From positions 81,824,273 to 81,888,272 of the forward strand of contig JAUPFV010000003.1 in the NCBI GenBank assembly GCA_036936605.1: a stretch of 64,000 nucleotides of DNA, written 5' to 3'. The position numbers were made by a program, and so were the translations under genes. The notes beneath the pieces were generated by a model. The model was given only the letters and a program-made list of their open reading frames with translations. It ran no database searches and was not told the DNA's origin. Of this stretch, positions 1 to 14,049 are shown one piece after another. Source of the DNA: Limnanthes douglasii subsp. nivea. Taxonomy: Eukaryota; Streptophyta; Magnoliopsida; Brassicales; Limnanthaceae. Every line of letters starts with the position of its first letter. Positions within the stretch are counted from its first letter, which is position 1.

Positions 1-583
1 TGTTGTTGGTGGAGGGTGATAAATGTGGCATGCATGGTGTAGTTAGGGGCATACCTGTACAATAAGATCTCCTCCCATTAAGTTTGCTGCAAGGTATAAG
101 AGGTTCACCATTGCTGTAATGCTTATTTAAAGAAGGCAAATGATAACTCGAGAAATATATCAGTTCTGTCTTAATTTGCTGGTAGAAATGTTGAACACTT
201 TATTCCTAGTTCTTAACTTCCACAGACTATATAATTGTAGTATTTACTAAACAGTTTGGCTTTACGGGCAGTGGTAACTGAATGGCTTACACACATTATC
301 AGTTAAGGTGAAACTGTAGGGAATTATATATCTTATGCATAACATCAGAGTCGTAAAGTGCTGGTTGATTGGTCATGTCTTTTAATCTCCCATTATTTAA
401 GCATATTTAGATCTCCACCATCCAATTCTAAGTTTTGTTTTCTTTTATTCTCTCTGCGACACCTATCTTCTAAATACACAGATTCTTCCCTATGTGTGTT
501 TTATATTGAATTTGAAAGTAATGTATTAAGATCATTGAACAAGTATTCTTTTTGTGTTTTTCTGTCATTCTATACCATACCAG
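1..583. other. Intronic/5' sequence of the AGD-type gene, no exon seen
   Basis: No coding stretch matching the N-terminal part of an AGD protein is visible here. The first recognisable exon begins at 584 after a CAG acceptor and starts with two bases of a split glycine codon, so this stretch is probably intron. The start codon and roughly the first 70 residues usual for the family should lie upstream of the window. Confidence 0.6.
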
Positions 584-3500
584 GTCCTGTCATGTCCAAG
601 TTCATTGATGCGTTTAGAGAGCTTGCTACGTACAAGGAGCTTCTCCGTTCACAAGTTAGTATTTAAACTTATCTAAGTTTTGATGATTCTGTTAATTAAA
701 TTTTAAGGTGCTTCTAGATGTCTTTCTAAGCTTTCTTATTTTCCTGGTGCAGCATCCTTTATGTTGCCCAGCAAAAATGATATGTATTCAACTTCTTAAC
801 TTTTTTTTTGTTTTTTGGACAAAATAGACAAGCTTAAGAATTTTCTGGATTTTAGCGCAATATGTTCTGTCTTTTTGTTTGACATGCCTTCACATTAAGC
901 AATCTCTTGTTTTTGCTAGGTTATTCATTTGTTTTATTTGAACATCTTAAGTATAGTTTTAGATTTTCATGATATATGCATCACTTCTTTAGTTCCTCCC
1001 TTTGTTTTAGTATTGCTGCCCTTCGAATAAAATTATAAATTAACTTGTAATATCGAGTGGAAAGAGAAGAGAGTTGCTACATACTAGTGATTCTGGAAAG
1101 GTGTGATTAGATACAGGGTCCATAGTATGCATTTTTAGTGAAGGCTGTGTCTTAGAAAAGTGAAATGGCAAACAAGATAATGTTTATGGGTTATACTATG
1201 AGTGAGGTTTATAATATGTGCTGCTTCATAAGATTGGGTTGCTTGTTTTTTTATTCTAGTTTTTATGTGATAAAGTTCATTTTTTAGGTAGAGCATATGT
1301 TACTGGATCGACTGACACACTTTCTGACCGTCGATCTCCAAGAAGCAAAGGTAGTTTATATTCTACTATCTTTGTTGTAATGTTTCTGTGTTTTAGAGAC
1401 TCAAACTCATAAATGGTGTGTGCAACTTTGTTAATTGCGCAAGATAGTTTGTCACTTTGTGGATTTTCTAATAGAACATCGTCACAACTTGTTAATATTT
1501 GAAATATAATAATCAACTATTAAATTAGGTTATATTTAGTTGTCCAGAGCTATTTACGGGGCATTGCTGTATGCTTGTTGGTGAGGGGCAGGTATGATGT
1601 TGTGAGACTGTGTCCTTTGTCTTGTATAACTGTTGTATTTTAGAAACCAAGGAAGCAAGGATTTGAAAGACTGTAGACCTATGCTTTACAGGTTTAGTGC
1701 TTGAGCTTCCATATAAAACTTCAATAGAAAGCTGGTACTTTGTTGCGATTAATCAATCAATCTTGAATTCAGTTCTATCTTGAGTAAGATATTTATTTCA
1801 AGTGTGAAGCTCTTGCTGTGGGATTGCTCTCTCTCTTTCATGTTCTTTTCTTTATTTCATCCATGCTAAAGTTTCTGACGCTCAGACAACTGTTAGATCT
1901 CTCACCTTTAAAGTCTCCATAATATATCTATGTGCAGGAGTCTCGCCGACGTTTTGACAGATCTATACATTCTTATGATCAGGTAATGGGATTTATGTTA
2001 AGATTCTTGTCAGGTCTTTCTGGATAAGTGCTCATGCAACTGCATAAGTTATAATATCCATGACCTTCTGTAAACTAGTGTACTTATCTATCAGGGGCCT
2101 TACATGATGGGTCAAACTCAGAATATCCTACATTCCATCCTGCAACTGACCTATTTCAAACATACATAGGCAGGGAATGGAATTCCTTATGCTTCGCCAG
2201 TGCTGCAAAACTGACAATGATATCTTTCTGGAGTATATGCTTTAGATTCTTAGCCACTAGAGTTTATCAAAGTTGACATGATTTCCTGACAGTAGAAGCA
2301 TATGCACATATAGTGTGTGCTTTCTCAGTAAAGTGGTAGAAGGACTCTCATTTAGAATTTACAAAAAAAGGATAAGTACTTATTTACAATTATTTTATCA
2401 ACTTCTCTTATTTACTGAAAAACATGTTTAAGGTAGTTGAACTGTCTTAATTTCTGTGAAAGAGCAAAATAAATGATGCCTTAGCTATGCAGCACTAGTC
2501 ACAGTTGCTAGCTCTTGTGTACTCTCAGTATATTTGAAGGTCAAAGAAAGAATTCTCTATATAACGGTTACACCCTTTTAAGAACTAAGTGCAGTCAGTA
2601 CAGCAAAACAGATAAAGGTCGTTTGTTTTTTGTACTATGAATATCTTAAATTTAATCTGAGGGTAAGGGGATGAGATTCTAATACTTTGTATCTAAATTG
2701 TTTCCAATTCGTCCCTAGGCACGAGAGAAGTTTGTCTCTTTGAAGAAGAATACCCGAGATGATATTGTTGCGGAACTAGAAGAGGTATACCTTGTAATTA
2801 ATGCAGTTTTAAGGCTTTTGTTTCATTTGCTTTGATTTAGCTGAGATTGACGAGCTGCTCTTATATTTTGCTTCATCACGTAATTCTGAGCTGAGATGTT
2901 TGCAAGCATGTGTTTCCGCAACCACTTCTCTGGCGAAGAACATATACTTACTTGTTTAACATGTATAATGGAATTTTCGTATCTCGGTGTTAAAGATATC
3001 TAGGACCATTCATCTATATTTATTTACGCATACTAAAATATATGTCCTAAGGTCTCAATGTTGGGAGCAGGTTTGGATGGAAGGTGGATTGGGCCACCAG
3101 AAGAAACTAGATTAGGAATGCAGTGTCAGTAGGCTTGGTGTTTTAAAATGTTATGGATTCCATGGTAGATAGGTTCGTCAAGGTTGAGTGTAAAGATAAA
3201 GCTATCTACAAAATATAGCTCACTCACTATATGCTATAAAGCCGCTAAAGTTTCAAGTAAAGTCAGAAACCTGGAGTAAAATAAATTATTAGAAACTACA
3301 GTTTCGTTATGGCATACTTGGAATGCTGATGATACCTTTCAATCTCAGTTCTGTATATACTTCAAAAAGCGAGTCTACATGGCAAAGTGCTTCTTTTCTG
3401 TATATCAGATTGATGTCGAGTTTTAAACTGAACCACTTGCATCTGTTTTATAGCTATATTTGTTTCTTCCATTGAAAGTGTGATTACTTCTGAGTATACA

Positions 3501-6500
3501 GTAAACCAGGGAAATTTATCTGTATATATTGACCTAATGACCCACATTGGCAAAAGTAAAACATACTCTCGTTTTTTTCCTTCACAGGATTTGCAGAACT
3601 CAAAATCAGCATTTGAGAAGAGCCGTTTCAATCTAGTATGCCTCATTTATGTACATAATTTTATTTAACTTTCCTGTTAATGTTATTATTACTCTTTCTC
3701 TATTCTTCATAGGAATTTTCTCTATTGTTTAAGGAATGCAGGTGAATGCATTGATGAGTGTTGAAGCAAAAAAAAAGTTCGAGTTCTTGGAATCTCTAAG
3801 TGCAATTATGGATGCTAATCTAAGATATTACAAACTTGTATGTATTTGATCTTCTGCTGGACTTTTGTTATGGTTGGACCTTACTTATTTCCATGTAAGT
3901 ATGTTCGCTTTATCTTTAACTCGTTCACTGTTCTTCTTGTGCTATAGGGGTATAATTTATTGAGCCAAATGGAGCCGTTCATTCATCAGGTACAATGACA
4001 ATGGTTTACGTCTCATTGGATGGATATTTGCATGCATAAATACGGCACTAGAGCAAAAATCTTGTGAATAAGATAATATTGATTCCTTTAGGTTTATTGA
4101 TAGGTTGCATCTAGTATCCACACATTCTTTTGTCATTACTGCTTTTCTAGGCTTTATTTCCAAAGATAGGTTGAACATGGAGTTCTGTTAAATACTTGGG
4201 TTTTTTTTGGGCTAATTTTGACCATAAAACGTTGATTCTTTTGGATTTATTGGTAGATTGCACTTGATATCCAAGCATTCTGTTGTCTTTCACTGTTTTT
4301 CTAGGCTCCATTTCTAGTGATAGTTTGTACATGGAGTTCTGTTATATACTTGGACGTTTGGTAGTAATTTTAGGGGCTGCTTGGGACCATGTGTAGCCTC
4401 ATCTAGGGTTGGGAAAGTCATCGTAGTCTTAAATGCATGCATGACACAGTATGTGAAACTGACTGTACATTAATCATTAGAGAAATAACGACCTTCAACC
4501 TTCAACAACTATGAAAAGCTGAACAGACAGCAACTCTTAGAAATGCATACTTTCTCAAATACACTGCCTCAGCTAGAGAACTCGATTGTGGGTCCATCTA
4601 GATTTTAGTCCTTATTTAAAATGCATTTTAATTACAAATCTTTAGCAACGTCTCGGATCTTTCTATAAGACCAACCACTTGATATCTCAAACTGAATACC
4701 CACTTATGTAGGCCAGTCTTGTTACAGTGAGAAATCAATATGGTTTGTGGTAGATTTTTAAAGAGAGATACAATAAGGCGAAAGATATACTTCCGCAGGC
4801 TGAGGCAGTAGCAAAAGGGTTTTTACAGCAAGAAATATAGAGAGAGGGCTGCAGGTTATTGGAAGGAGAATTTGAAGTTCCTACCTTCGGTACAATAAAA
4901 TTAAAACTAGAATCAAATCACCTTACATCTTCAAATTCTTAAATTATGAGTATCTCATTTGTCTCTTTATTACATTCTTTTTATACAATAAATCCCACAA
5001 GAGTAGCATCAGGCGGCTGAAACTGTTCTAAATTAACTTATGATTACTGGATTTTTATGACCCTACAATAAATTGCCATGTATTAGCATATAAACAGCAA
5101 CTAAAATCATACAAGTGGATGATCAAATATTTCTATAGATATTATCTTACCAGATTAATTATCTGTTCACCACAAAACTTTGGTAGTTGCACTTGCAGTT
5201 ATATTTTGTGTGCTAAAAAACATGCATCTATTAATAGTGCAACCTGCTAGTTTACTTGCTGCATATTTTACAGCATATGAAGTTCAAACTTTGAACTATC
5301 AATGACTGTAAACTTCTATCCATGTTTTTTCTAATTCTTTGTCCAGTGAGTAATGCTAGCATACCATGAATTGAGTCACTCCACACTAAGTTCCTAGAAT
5401 CGTCTGTGTCTGAACTCTTCACTGACAGGTATTAACGTATACTCAACAATCAAAGGAGCAAGCAAATATTGAGCAAGACAGACTTGCGAAGCGCATTCAA
5501 GAATTCAGGACCCAGTCTGAACTGGAAAATTTACGAGTTTCCAGTGATGTAGGGCCCACAGTAAGTCCTGACGGAAACCGTGTTATTGGTATGACCTCGT
5601 ACAAAAATATGGAAGCAGCTATGCAGTCAACGGCAAATGGGGAGGTAACTGTTAGACAAAGTTCTTTTATTAGTTCATGGAAGGAACATAGCTCTCCATA
5701 ACTTGATTTAAGTTGCTTTCTATGGTATCTGTTTTTAATTAATGCATGGCTTCTTAGTCAGTTTATGCCGTTTGATTGGCAGTTTTTTATTTTCAAATCG
5801 TCCTGTAGGTCCAGACAATCAAACAAGGTTATCTCTTAAAACGTTCCTCGAGTTTGAGAGGAGATTGGAAGAGGAGGTTCTTTGTACTTGACCGACAAGG
5901 GACTCTGTTTTATTATAGGATCAAGGGTACAAAACCAATGGTATGTTTTATGGTTGTGGTCACTAGTCTGTAATTAGTGTGAGAAACATTTATCCTATCA
6001 TGATTCTGGCGTATATATGGTTTTCTGCAATATAATGATTTGTATACCCAAAATTTATATTATTATGACGATGTCATAGCTCGCGAATGCGAGAAATATA
6101 AAAATTGGTTCATCTGTTGATGGAAGCTACTTTTTCTTAATTATTAAACAAGAGATAAAGAAAATGTTATTTATTTATTTGGTTAGTCTCCCATTTCATA
6201 AAAACAGATATTGGTTTATACTTTGCTTCATGTTTACCTATAGTATGATTATCACTTCTACTGCACAATAGGAGGATGGTCTTTCTGTATTATCTGGTCA
6301 TGCTTTGTCCATAAACTGTTTGTTTCTTATAATTTACTCTTTTTTAGGGATCTCACCATAATTATTCGGGTTCAGCTGAACATAATAGTGGTGTGTTTAG
6401 TAGATTTCGCGCAAGGCACAGTAGGTCAGCTTCTCTTACTGATGAAAATCTTGGTTATCGTACTGTTGACCTACGGACTTCCACAATAAAAATGGATGCA

Positions 6501-9500
6501 GAAGATACAGATCTACGGCTTTGCTTCAGAATAATTTCTCCACAAAAGACTTACACATTGCAGGTAATTGATATAATTGCTACATGGAGTTATATTATGC
6601 TGCTTTAATAATACTAAAACATTGCTCTATGAGAACCTTTAATCTCATAAGGCGATTTATTTGTTTTGTATCCAAGTTTTATTTGTGAAGCTAAGCACAT
6701 GGAAGACTCCAATCTTTGGATTTTTTTCACTTAAGTTGTTAACTTATATTCAGTTTTTTATTATCAATTTTTCGTAAGAATTTGTACAGTATGCTAGGGT
6801 TGTTTTCACATCATAATCATATAGTTATTGAATAACAATAAAGTACTTGTTTTAGTAATGTTATATTATCCTTACTGAAATATAGGTATATATTTGGTAG
6901 TGTTTTTACTCATATGGGATGATGTAGATGAAATCAAGCTTTACGGCCAAAGAGCATGTATCACTGGTCCAAGATAATACAAATACCCATTGGGTGGATA
7001 TAATAGAGGCTAATATCACTCGATTCAGATCAAGTGAAATGACAAAATCAAATGACTAATTAACGAATTGAGTACTTCCTTATCAACCTATCTACTTGAG
7101 CTTTTCGGATAAGGATGAAAGTATTGTAGGAGGACGTTGTTTTCCCAATGTATAATATAGCAAACTATAGTCGCTTTTGAGTTATCTTACATACTTAAAA
7201 TGTTCAGTATTTTTATATATGTGACTAGCTCTTCCTCTGGGGATAAAGGCTGAATAAGCCTTAATTATCACTACATAACTGCACTAGCACTTTCATGAAA
7301 TACGATTATCCTGAATACTCGCTCAGTACTAGAATGTTGATGCTATAACTGATAGGCTGTCTCTTTATCTAGTATGTGTAAAAAGAGGTAAATTGCTTGG
7401 CAAGAGAACCAAATAATGCCTCTTCTTAGGGCTAAAATGCGAATGAAGCATTTAATGGCATAATACATATTCTCTATTTTCTGTTTGTCTGCTGGTAGTA
7501 TATATAAAGGGTAGTTAAGATTGAAGGTCTAAAGTTAGGCACAAGCTTTGAACGGTTTATTATCTTGTTCGTTGAACTTGCTAGGTGATTCTTGCAAAGC
7601 TATTTGTAAAACATTTAGGTGATTCTTGCGGAAAACCATTTTGTTAAAGGGTCCTGAACTTAATTTTCTTTATTATTTTGTTTTGGTCCTTTGCATCATA
7701 TTTGTCCTAAGGTTTGAGATCATAAATCTTTTTTCTATTAAATAAAAATACAAATAGTGGGATTAACCTATTTTTTGTTTTATTATTTTGTTAATAATTT
7801 CTTTTAGCTGTTGTATAGAGATATTTTCATCTATATTACTAAAATGGAAAAATAAAAACGTATCAGAAGGCTTTATGAGATCATTAAAGTATTTTTCTTG
7901 AACAGCGGTGTTGTTTTCCTTAAAGAGTGTTTACTTCTACGGATTTTTGTTTCCTGTATATTGAGCACTTGTGATGTAACTTACAGATTTCAGTAGTATA
8001 TAGCCAATAGCTTACTGATCCAGTTTTTGTAGGCTGAAAATGGGGCAGATAGGATGGATTGGGTAAACAAAATTACAGCAGTTAGTGCGTCCCTTTTGAA
8101 TTCTCAATTCCTACAACAGGTTGACCAATTTCAAAGGTTTATATGATAGTCAATATGTCATACTGATATCGGAATGCAAGCGCTGATTTTTCTGCTAACA
8201 TGAATCATTTGTCATCAGCAGTCACCTCACAGAGCAAAACACTTTGACAAAAGCTACTCTGGCTGTGGGGATACCAAAGATGTCCATTCACCAGATCAAC
8301 AAAATAGAGGGAATGATTTAAGATTGAATCCAACAGACTCTGTTATTACGATACTCAGAAAAATTCCTGGAAATGATTTATGTGCGGAGTGCAATGCTCC
8401 TGACCCCGATTGGGCATCTCTTAATCTCGGCATATTGTTGTGCATTGAGTGCTCTGGTGGTCACAGGAATCTTGGTGTTCATATATCAAAGGTATGCTAT
8501 GTTTTGTAATGGAAGATACAAAAATTGCTTTCTCATAGTTATAATCAACTTTACGTATTTAAGTTTACAAGAACCAAAAAAGAGCCAAAAATTTATGTCA
8601 TGAACAATATTGACTTCCAGCTAGGATACTTAATTGTACGAAGAATTGCAGGTGAGATCTCTCACATTAGACGTGAAAGTCTGGGAGCCTACAATTTTGG
8701 AGCTATTTCACGCTTTGGGCAACACTTATTGTAACTCAATATGGGAGGGGTTGCGCCTACTTGAGGAAGACAGGTGATTTCTCTTTGGGTTAATACCATG
8801 AAAAAATTGGCAATTGCCTCTGTTACAAAACCCTGGCAAACTTCATTGTTTCCTCATTGGGCTTCTGTACATAGCATCTATCTGCTGCAGAAAGTCAAAA
8901 TTTGTGTATGTTTTGATGCTGTGGTTACTAACTTAGTTATATATTCAGAAATAACTTTATACAGTTAGATAGTTAGCCCATAGAAGTTTTTAGGGGTACA
9001 TTTGTATTAAAAAAAAGAGTATCTAGGAAAGTGTGCTGCGAATTGATAATTCGGTCTAAAACAATATACGCATACAAATATAAATTGATAGCGAAAAGCT
9101 GTTGTATTCACCATATAACAACATTCTGACGATGTTCATGGTGTTCAGACAGTCCAACGAGATATCTAGGTGTTCGTATTAAAGCTGCTTATATCTCAGT
9201 CTTTGCATTAAGTCTGCCTTTCAGTTGAGTTTGACTGTGATATCCTGCAGAGTGGATATATATACTGCACAGGAAGCATTAATTTCGAAGCCATGCCCAA
9301 AAGATTCTTTTTTTGTTAAGGAGAGATTCATTCATGCTAAGGTACACAATTTTTTTTCTCCGGAATAGTTATGTAAATGCATATCTGTATGTTGCTCTAT
9401 TGTTGAAATTTTATAGCAGCTAAGTCGGTGTATGTTATGTGCTATTAATTAGGCAAAGCTTCAGTGTTTTTCTGTTAAGGTTTGAGAAACTTTGAATATC

Positions 9501-10637
9501 GGCAATGTCTACTATCTCCTTACAATCTTGGGCTGTTCTACAAATTCATGTGCAAGCCCAACTGGGCATCGATTCAGAATCATGCCTATGTTCTATTGAG
9601 GGAGTGGGGAAAGTTGTTAAAAACTCTTTGTAAAACTCCTACGCATACTATCTAAGCTTTCTCGTGTATGAGAACAGTGGATGCTTGATAAAACAAAAAA
9701 GATAATTCTTTGCTTCTTTTTTCTTTTTACATAATTTCTCCTCAAGCTTGCAAGATTTAGAAAGAGTAGTCGAAATTTCAAACTTTGTCCCTCCATGTAC
9801 TTAGAAATACGTGTCCTGTCCATTGGGATGAAGACCGACAGTATACATGAGGTCCTAACCTTCTCGTTGCACCTGACCAGTATGTAGAGAAAGTGCTAGT
9901 CATCAAAGATGCAACGGTAGCTGGAAATTTGTCTCATATCAAATGCATTTGGGAAGCAGTGAAATCACAAAATTTGCAAGAAATCTATCGACTTATAGTG
10001 ACTTCAGAAACAAAAATCGTCAATACAACTTTTGACGATGTTTTTGGCACTGACTCGTATGGTCATGCTGCTGATGCGCAAGACACCACTGTTGTGAGGA
10101 AAACGTGTGATCTAGCCACTTGTCAGAAAATTAAAAATTCGAGCGAACCAGGAAACTGTCTTCGAGGCTGGTCATTGTTGCATATGGCGTGCAATTTTAG
10201 CAACCCGGTGTTGATCGAACTGCTCTTACAGTTCGGTGCCGACATAAATATGAGCGATTTTCATGGGAGGACTCCCTTACACCATTGCATATCGATGGGG
10301 AATAACAAATTCGCCAAGCTGCTACTGAGAAGGTAAAATATATAGTCTTATGTTTTACCTGTCAAAACTGTGGACATGAAACTGTGCTTTAAACTTCTAG
10401 TGATAAAAGCACTGAACATGTTTATGGCTTCTTATTAGTAAATAATTTTTATAAACTAGGATAATTATAATTATTTTATTTACTCTGAAAGACCATTTGA
10501 ATATGTTCTTTAACCTCTTCAGGGGAGCTCGTCCGTCTATTAGGGATGGTGGAGGATTAAATGCACTGGAAAGAGCCATGGAAATCGGAGCAATTACTGA
10601 TGAGGAGCTATTTATATTGCTTTCTGAATGCCAGTAA
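584..10637 (+). CDS. ARF GTPase-activating protein, BAR-PH-ArfGAP-ankyrin (AGD2/AGD4-like), 5' partial
   Basis: Class 1 AGD protein, expected to bind curved membranes and phosphoinositides and stimulate GTP hydrolysis on ARF GTPases in vesicle traffic (family knowledge). Exons, all with GT..AG borders: 584-654, 1288-1350, 1938-1982, 2719-2784, 3588-3635, 3742-3837, 3948-3989, 5429-5644, 5809-5940, 6348-6563, 8033-8119, 8219 or 8222-8491, 8652-8773, 9251-9341, 9881-10332, 10523-10637 (stop TAA). They join in one open frame of about 710 residues. The first seven exons form most of the BAR domain. Residues 216-360 are the PH domain ([20 protein letters not shown]). The ArfGAP zinc finger is CX2CX16CX2C at residues 415-438, followed by the arginine-finger segment [10 protein letters not shown]. 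Ankyrin repeats start near residue 618 ([14 protein letters not shown]). The linker and the C-terminus (AITDEELF) resemble AGD2/AGD4 more than AGD1/AGD3, judged from memory. No internal stop; probably functional. The N-terminal exon(s) are outside the window. Confidence 0.93.
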
Positions 10638-10977
10638 TATTACTTATTATTATAACTTTTCGTTTATGTATGTATCGTTCTTCTTTTTCCCTAAGTTGGA
10701 ATTTGCTTCTTATATGGTACTCACAAATTGTCTAATTTTCATCGATTCGGAATTTAGTGGATTTTGGGATACAAATAAAGTATTGCCGGTTAGAATTCAT
10801 CTTTAAAGAGAGCAAAAGTGTTAGCTTAACTTTTTGTCCTTTGCACCTATGTTGAATTTATAAAGCCTAAGACCGAGCTCATTTTTCAATTGAAATATGT
10901 GCTGCCTTGCATGCAGCAGGGTATTTTTGAGTCCAGCTGGACTTAAAAGATGGTTCGGGGTTCAAAAAGATGAACTC

Positions 10978-11060
10978 CGGTTCATCTTTTCTTCGTTGCA
11001 GCCCCGGTTTATCTTTTCTTCGTTGCAGCCTCGGTTCATCTTTTCTTCGTGGCATGTTGC
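10978..11060. repeat. Three-copy minisatellite, unit about 26-27 bp
   Basis: The core CGGTTCATCTTTTCTTCGTT recurs three times in direct head-to-tail order, with one or two changes in copies two and three. Confidence 0.8.
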
Positions 11061-11159
11061 AGGTTTTTTTTTTCTTTTCATTTTTAAAATCGTTTGTTAA
11101 GATAAATGGTTTGTCAAAAAAAATAAAAGAATATATACTATTATTTTTTATTTTTCGAT

Positions 11160-11490
11160 ATCTACAAATAGAGATTTGGTTTGTTTGATTCCAACACCAA
11201 AATATTTTAAGTATTTTATTTATTTTGTATTTTTAAAATGATTTTCGGAATATTTTAGTAAGTTAAAAAAAAATACCATAATTTCTTGAGATATATAAAT
11301 AGAGACTTGGTTTGTTTAATTGGGACACCGAAAGTTTTTAAAGTTTTTTTATTATGTTTTTTCAAAACATTTCTTGGAATATTTTAGTAAGTACAAAAAA
11401 AATTATATCATAATTAATAATTTTTTGAGATTGATAAATAAATAGAGACTTGGTTTGTTTGATTCGGACACCGAATTTTTTTTAGTTTTT
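11160..11490. repeat. Three degenerate direct repeats, period about 130-145 bp
   Basis: The landmark AAATAGAGACTTGGTTTGTT, followed by a variant of GATTCGGACACCGAA, occurs near 11167, 11298 and 11443. The DNA between copies is T/A-rich and equally degenerate. It resembles a decayed satellite or part of an unidentified AT-rich element. Confidence 0.65.
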
Positions 11491-12723
11491 TTTATCAAAT
11501 ATTTTTGAAACATTTTAGTATGTAACAAAAATAAAAATAGATAATAACATAATAACATATAAATATGGATTTAAAAGTTTTAAATTCATTACAAAACTTA
11601 AAAAATTTAAATTCATTATGTTATTGATATAGTTACATTTAAGAAATTTTAATCATCGAAAATTTAAGTAATAATTTGGTAAATAAAAATTAAACAAATA
11701 AATTTAGGTGATCAATAATATATTTTATTAAATTGTAAATTCTTTATTTTATTAAAAATTTAAGCTTTTTCAGAAATCAAACCATTTTTATTTTTAAATT
11801 TGAAATTTAAATATACTATATATTATGTATTATATTTTTAATTATTTCAATTTTATAGTTTATATTTGTAAAGAAAATATATTATGTTAATTTATGAAAA
11901 CTATTTATTTTAATATATATAATTTAAATGTAAATATATATTAAATAATAAGAAAGATAAATAAAAATAAATGGTAGGATATTGTATGGTAGAATGATGT
12001 GGAAGAGAGAGCAATATGGTGGGGTATGCTGAAAGATGAAATATGCACTGCTGCGTGAAGTGAATTTTTTTGTAGAATTATTTGAGGATTATGCTGATGT
12101 GGCGCTTTTGGGAGATGAAATATCCCCATTAGTACGTATGGTCTAACAATAGCATCAATGTCGAGTGAGTTTTGTTTTGAAAATGAAAAGTGCAAAAAAG
12201 AAAAGAGTAGAGTTTGGTTTACTCAATGAGTTTTGGCTTAAACTAAGCTAAACTTATATAATAGACTAAACAAAATGTCAAATACCTTTTCGACCAATTC
12301 CGTCGACATTTGTCAATAAAAATATATAATGTCAAAATATTTTTAACAACTTTATTTGCACCAACAAATAAGGCAAGAGTACACCCAAATGATAGCGCAA
12401 GAAATCGTTTAAAATAATAATAATAAATCAATAACTTGAAACTTATGGAGGATGCTTCAGATTCTCTGTATTCTGCATAAGTCATTGTTCTTCTTTTTAG
12501 TTTATATATCTGGTCCTGGATCGCTAAAGCTATTTTTTAGTGGGAAAGAATATCCTTTTCAGAACTTTGTCTTCTATATATAAACTTCTGGAGCAAATTT
12601 TAAAATTATATTTGTTGTGCATTATATAATGCTGCTCTAACAAAAAATGAGCTTTTATCGTAAATATTGTTTCACTTAATTTGAAGTTGTTTCACTATTC
12701 ATAAGTAAATATTCTATAGAATA

Positions 12724-12913
12724 GCATAGTCGTTTTAGTTGGAACAACTACTTCCATCACATACACCATTGCAAATGGTGTTTTATCCGTTTTTGTTTTT
12801 GGAGTGGAGCTGCAGGACATTTTTGTAAATATTATGGCCAATTTCAGATTCTCCTTCGTACACCTTCTTGATTTTTGTGATATGGTTTGGTTAGTTACCT
12901 CTACTTGGTTATT
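12724..12913 (-). pseudogene. Gypsy integrase C-terminal fragment
   Basis: A minus-strand reading gives QVEVTNQTI followed about 45 residues later by KTPFAMVYVMEVVVP. These match the conserved block around the third catalytic residue (NGQVEVTNR) and the TPF.xVYGxEAVxP block of plant Ty3/gypsy integrases. Upstream domains are missing in this frame, so it is a fragment of the 12.7-17.0 kb element. Confidence 0.75.
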
Positions 12914-12959
12914 AACATGTTGATGAAAATGAGAGGAAAATTTTTTTTTATACATTTTT

Positions 12960-14049
12960 CAGCAAAGCCATATGGAATTTTTATTCTAAAGTTGAGTTTC
13001 ATTATATGTTGTGATGACCCTTTGCACCCCATTACGGCAAAAAACGTTTGATGCTAAGAAGTTGACTACCTCCTTTACTATGATATTTTCTAATGGTTCT
13101 TCTGTTATCCACGTTGATAAATATTATACTTCTACTAATAAGAAATTTCTACCTCATGAAGCTTTTGAAAGTGCCCCCAAAATATCAAAGCCCAATATCT
13201 CGAATAGAATTTATTCATATATGGTCTCTATTAGCAAAGTCGAGACTTGGATGGAGTTGGGGAAGCATTAACAAATGTTATAATTCTTGATATTCTTTTT
13301 TAATTCTCAATTATTGTGGGCCAGTAATAACCTTGAAAGAGGATTTATTTTGTAAGGCTTTATAACTGCAATGTGTACTAAGATCTCCATCATGAAGCCC
13401 TTCAACTATAATAGATTCTTTATCTAAGCCGATATATCTGATAATTTTTTTGGTTAAGTGTTGTTCTTATAGCTTGAAAATATCCATATAATATTGGTTA
13501 ATTTCATTTTGATTTTACTTGCATTTACTTTATTCTCAAATAGTCTTCATTTAGTCAAATATCTCTTGATACAAGCTTCAATAGTATTTCTCTTCCTCTT
13601 ATTCAGCCTTAGTTATCATGACACCAAAGGCCGAGTGCAGGGATAAAAATTTGTTGGGAAGTATGATAGATGGTTATTCTTGGAAACTGACTCATGCTCT
13701 AGTTGTTGTGTAACCCAAAGATTTTCTGCTTTCAACACTTGCTTAAAGTACACTTTTTTCAAAAAAAGATGTCTAACATTGAAGCTATTTTAAATATTGG
13801 ATTATATTTTGGCTCAAATATTGATTGACTACTAACCCGGCATCGATGAAAAATTGGATTGTTGGCTCCACAAATATTTACTATCCGAATACCTACAATA
13901 TCTTATTCATATTATGCGTTATTGTTTGAGGTTAGAAAGCCAAACGTAATAGATATGAGCCAGAATGTCTCTTTTTAAGGAGATTAATTGGACCCCTGCT
14001 CCAGAGCTTTGTTTGTTGGTTCCACCAAATGAGATTCCAAGTAGATTAT
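12960..14049. other. Unrecognised interior of the minus-strand gypsy relic
   Basis: By position this should hold reverse transcriptase and RNase H, but I could not read any motif of either on the minus strand. An 86-codon plus-strand ORF at 13011-13271 has no family signature and is probably chance. Confidence 0.4.

Larger units (their letters stand above)
10638..12695. other. AT-rich intergenic DNA with simple and tandem repeats, no gene
   Basis: This is the 3' flank of the AGD gene. Short ORFs here show no family signature. The stretch holds a 26-27 bp minisatellite (10978-11060) and a threefold degenerate 130-145 bp repeat (11160-11490). From about 11.5 to 12.0 kb it is almost pure A/T. 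Confidence 0.6.

Noticed and set aside
10561..10806. 81-codon ORF at the end of the AGD gene
   Set aside because: It overlaps the last AGD exon in the wrong frame and continues into AT-rich 3' DNA.
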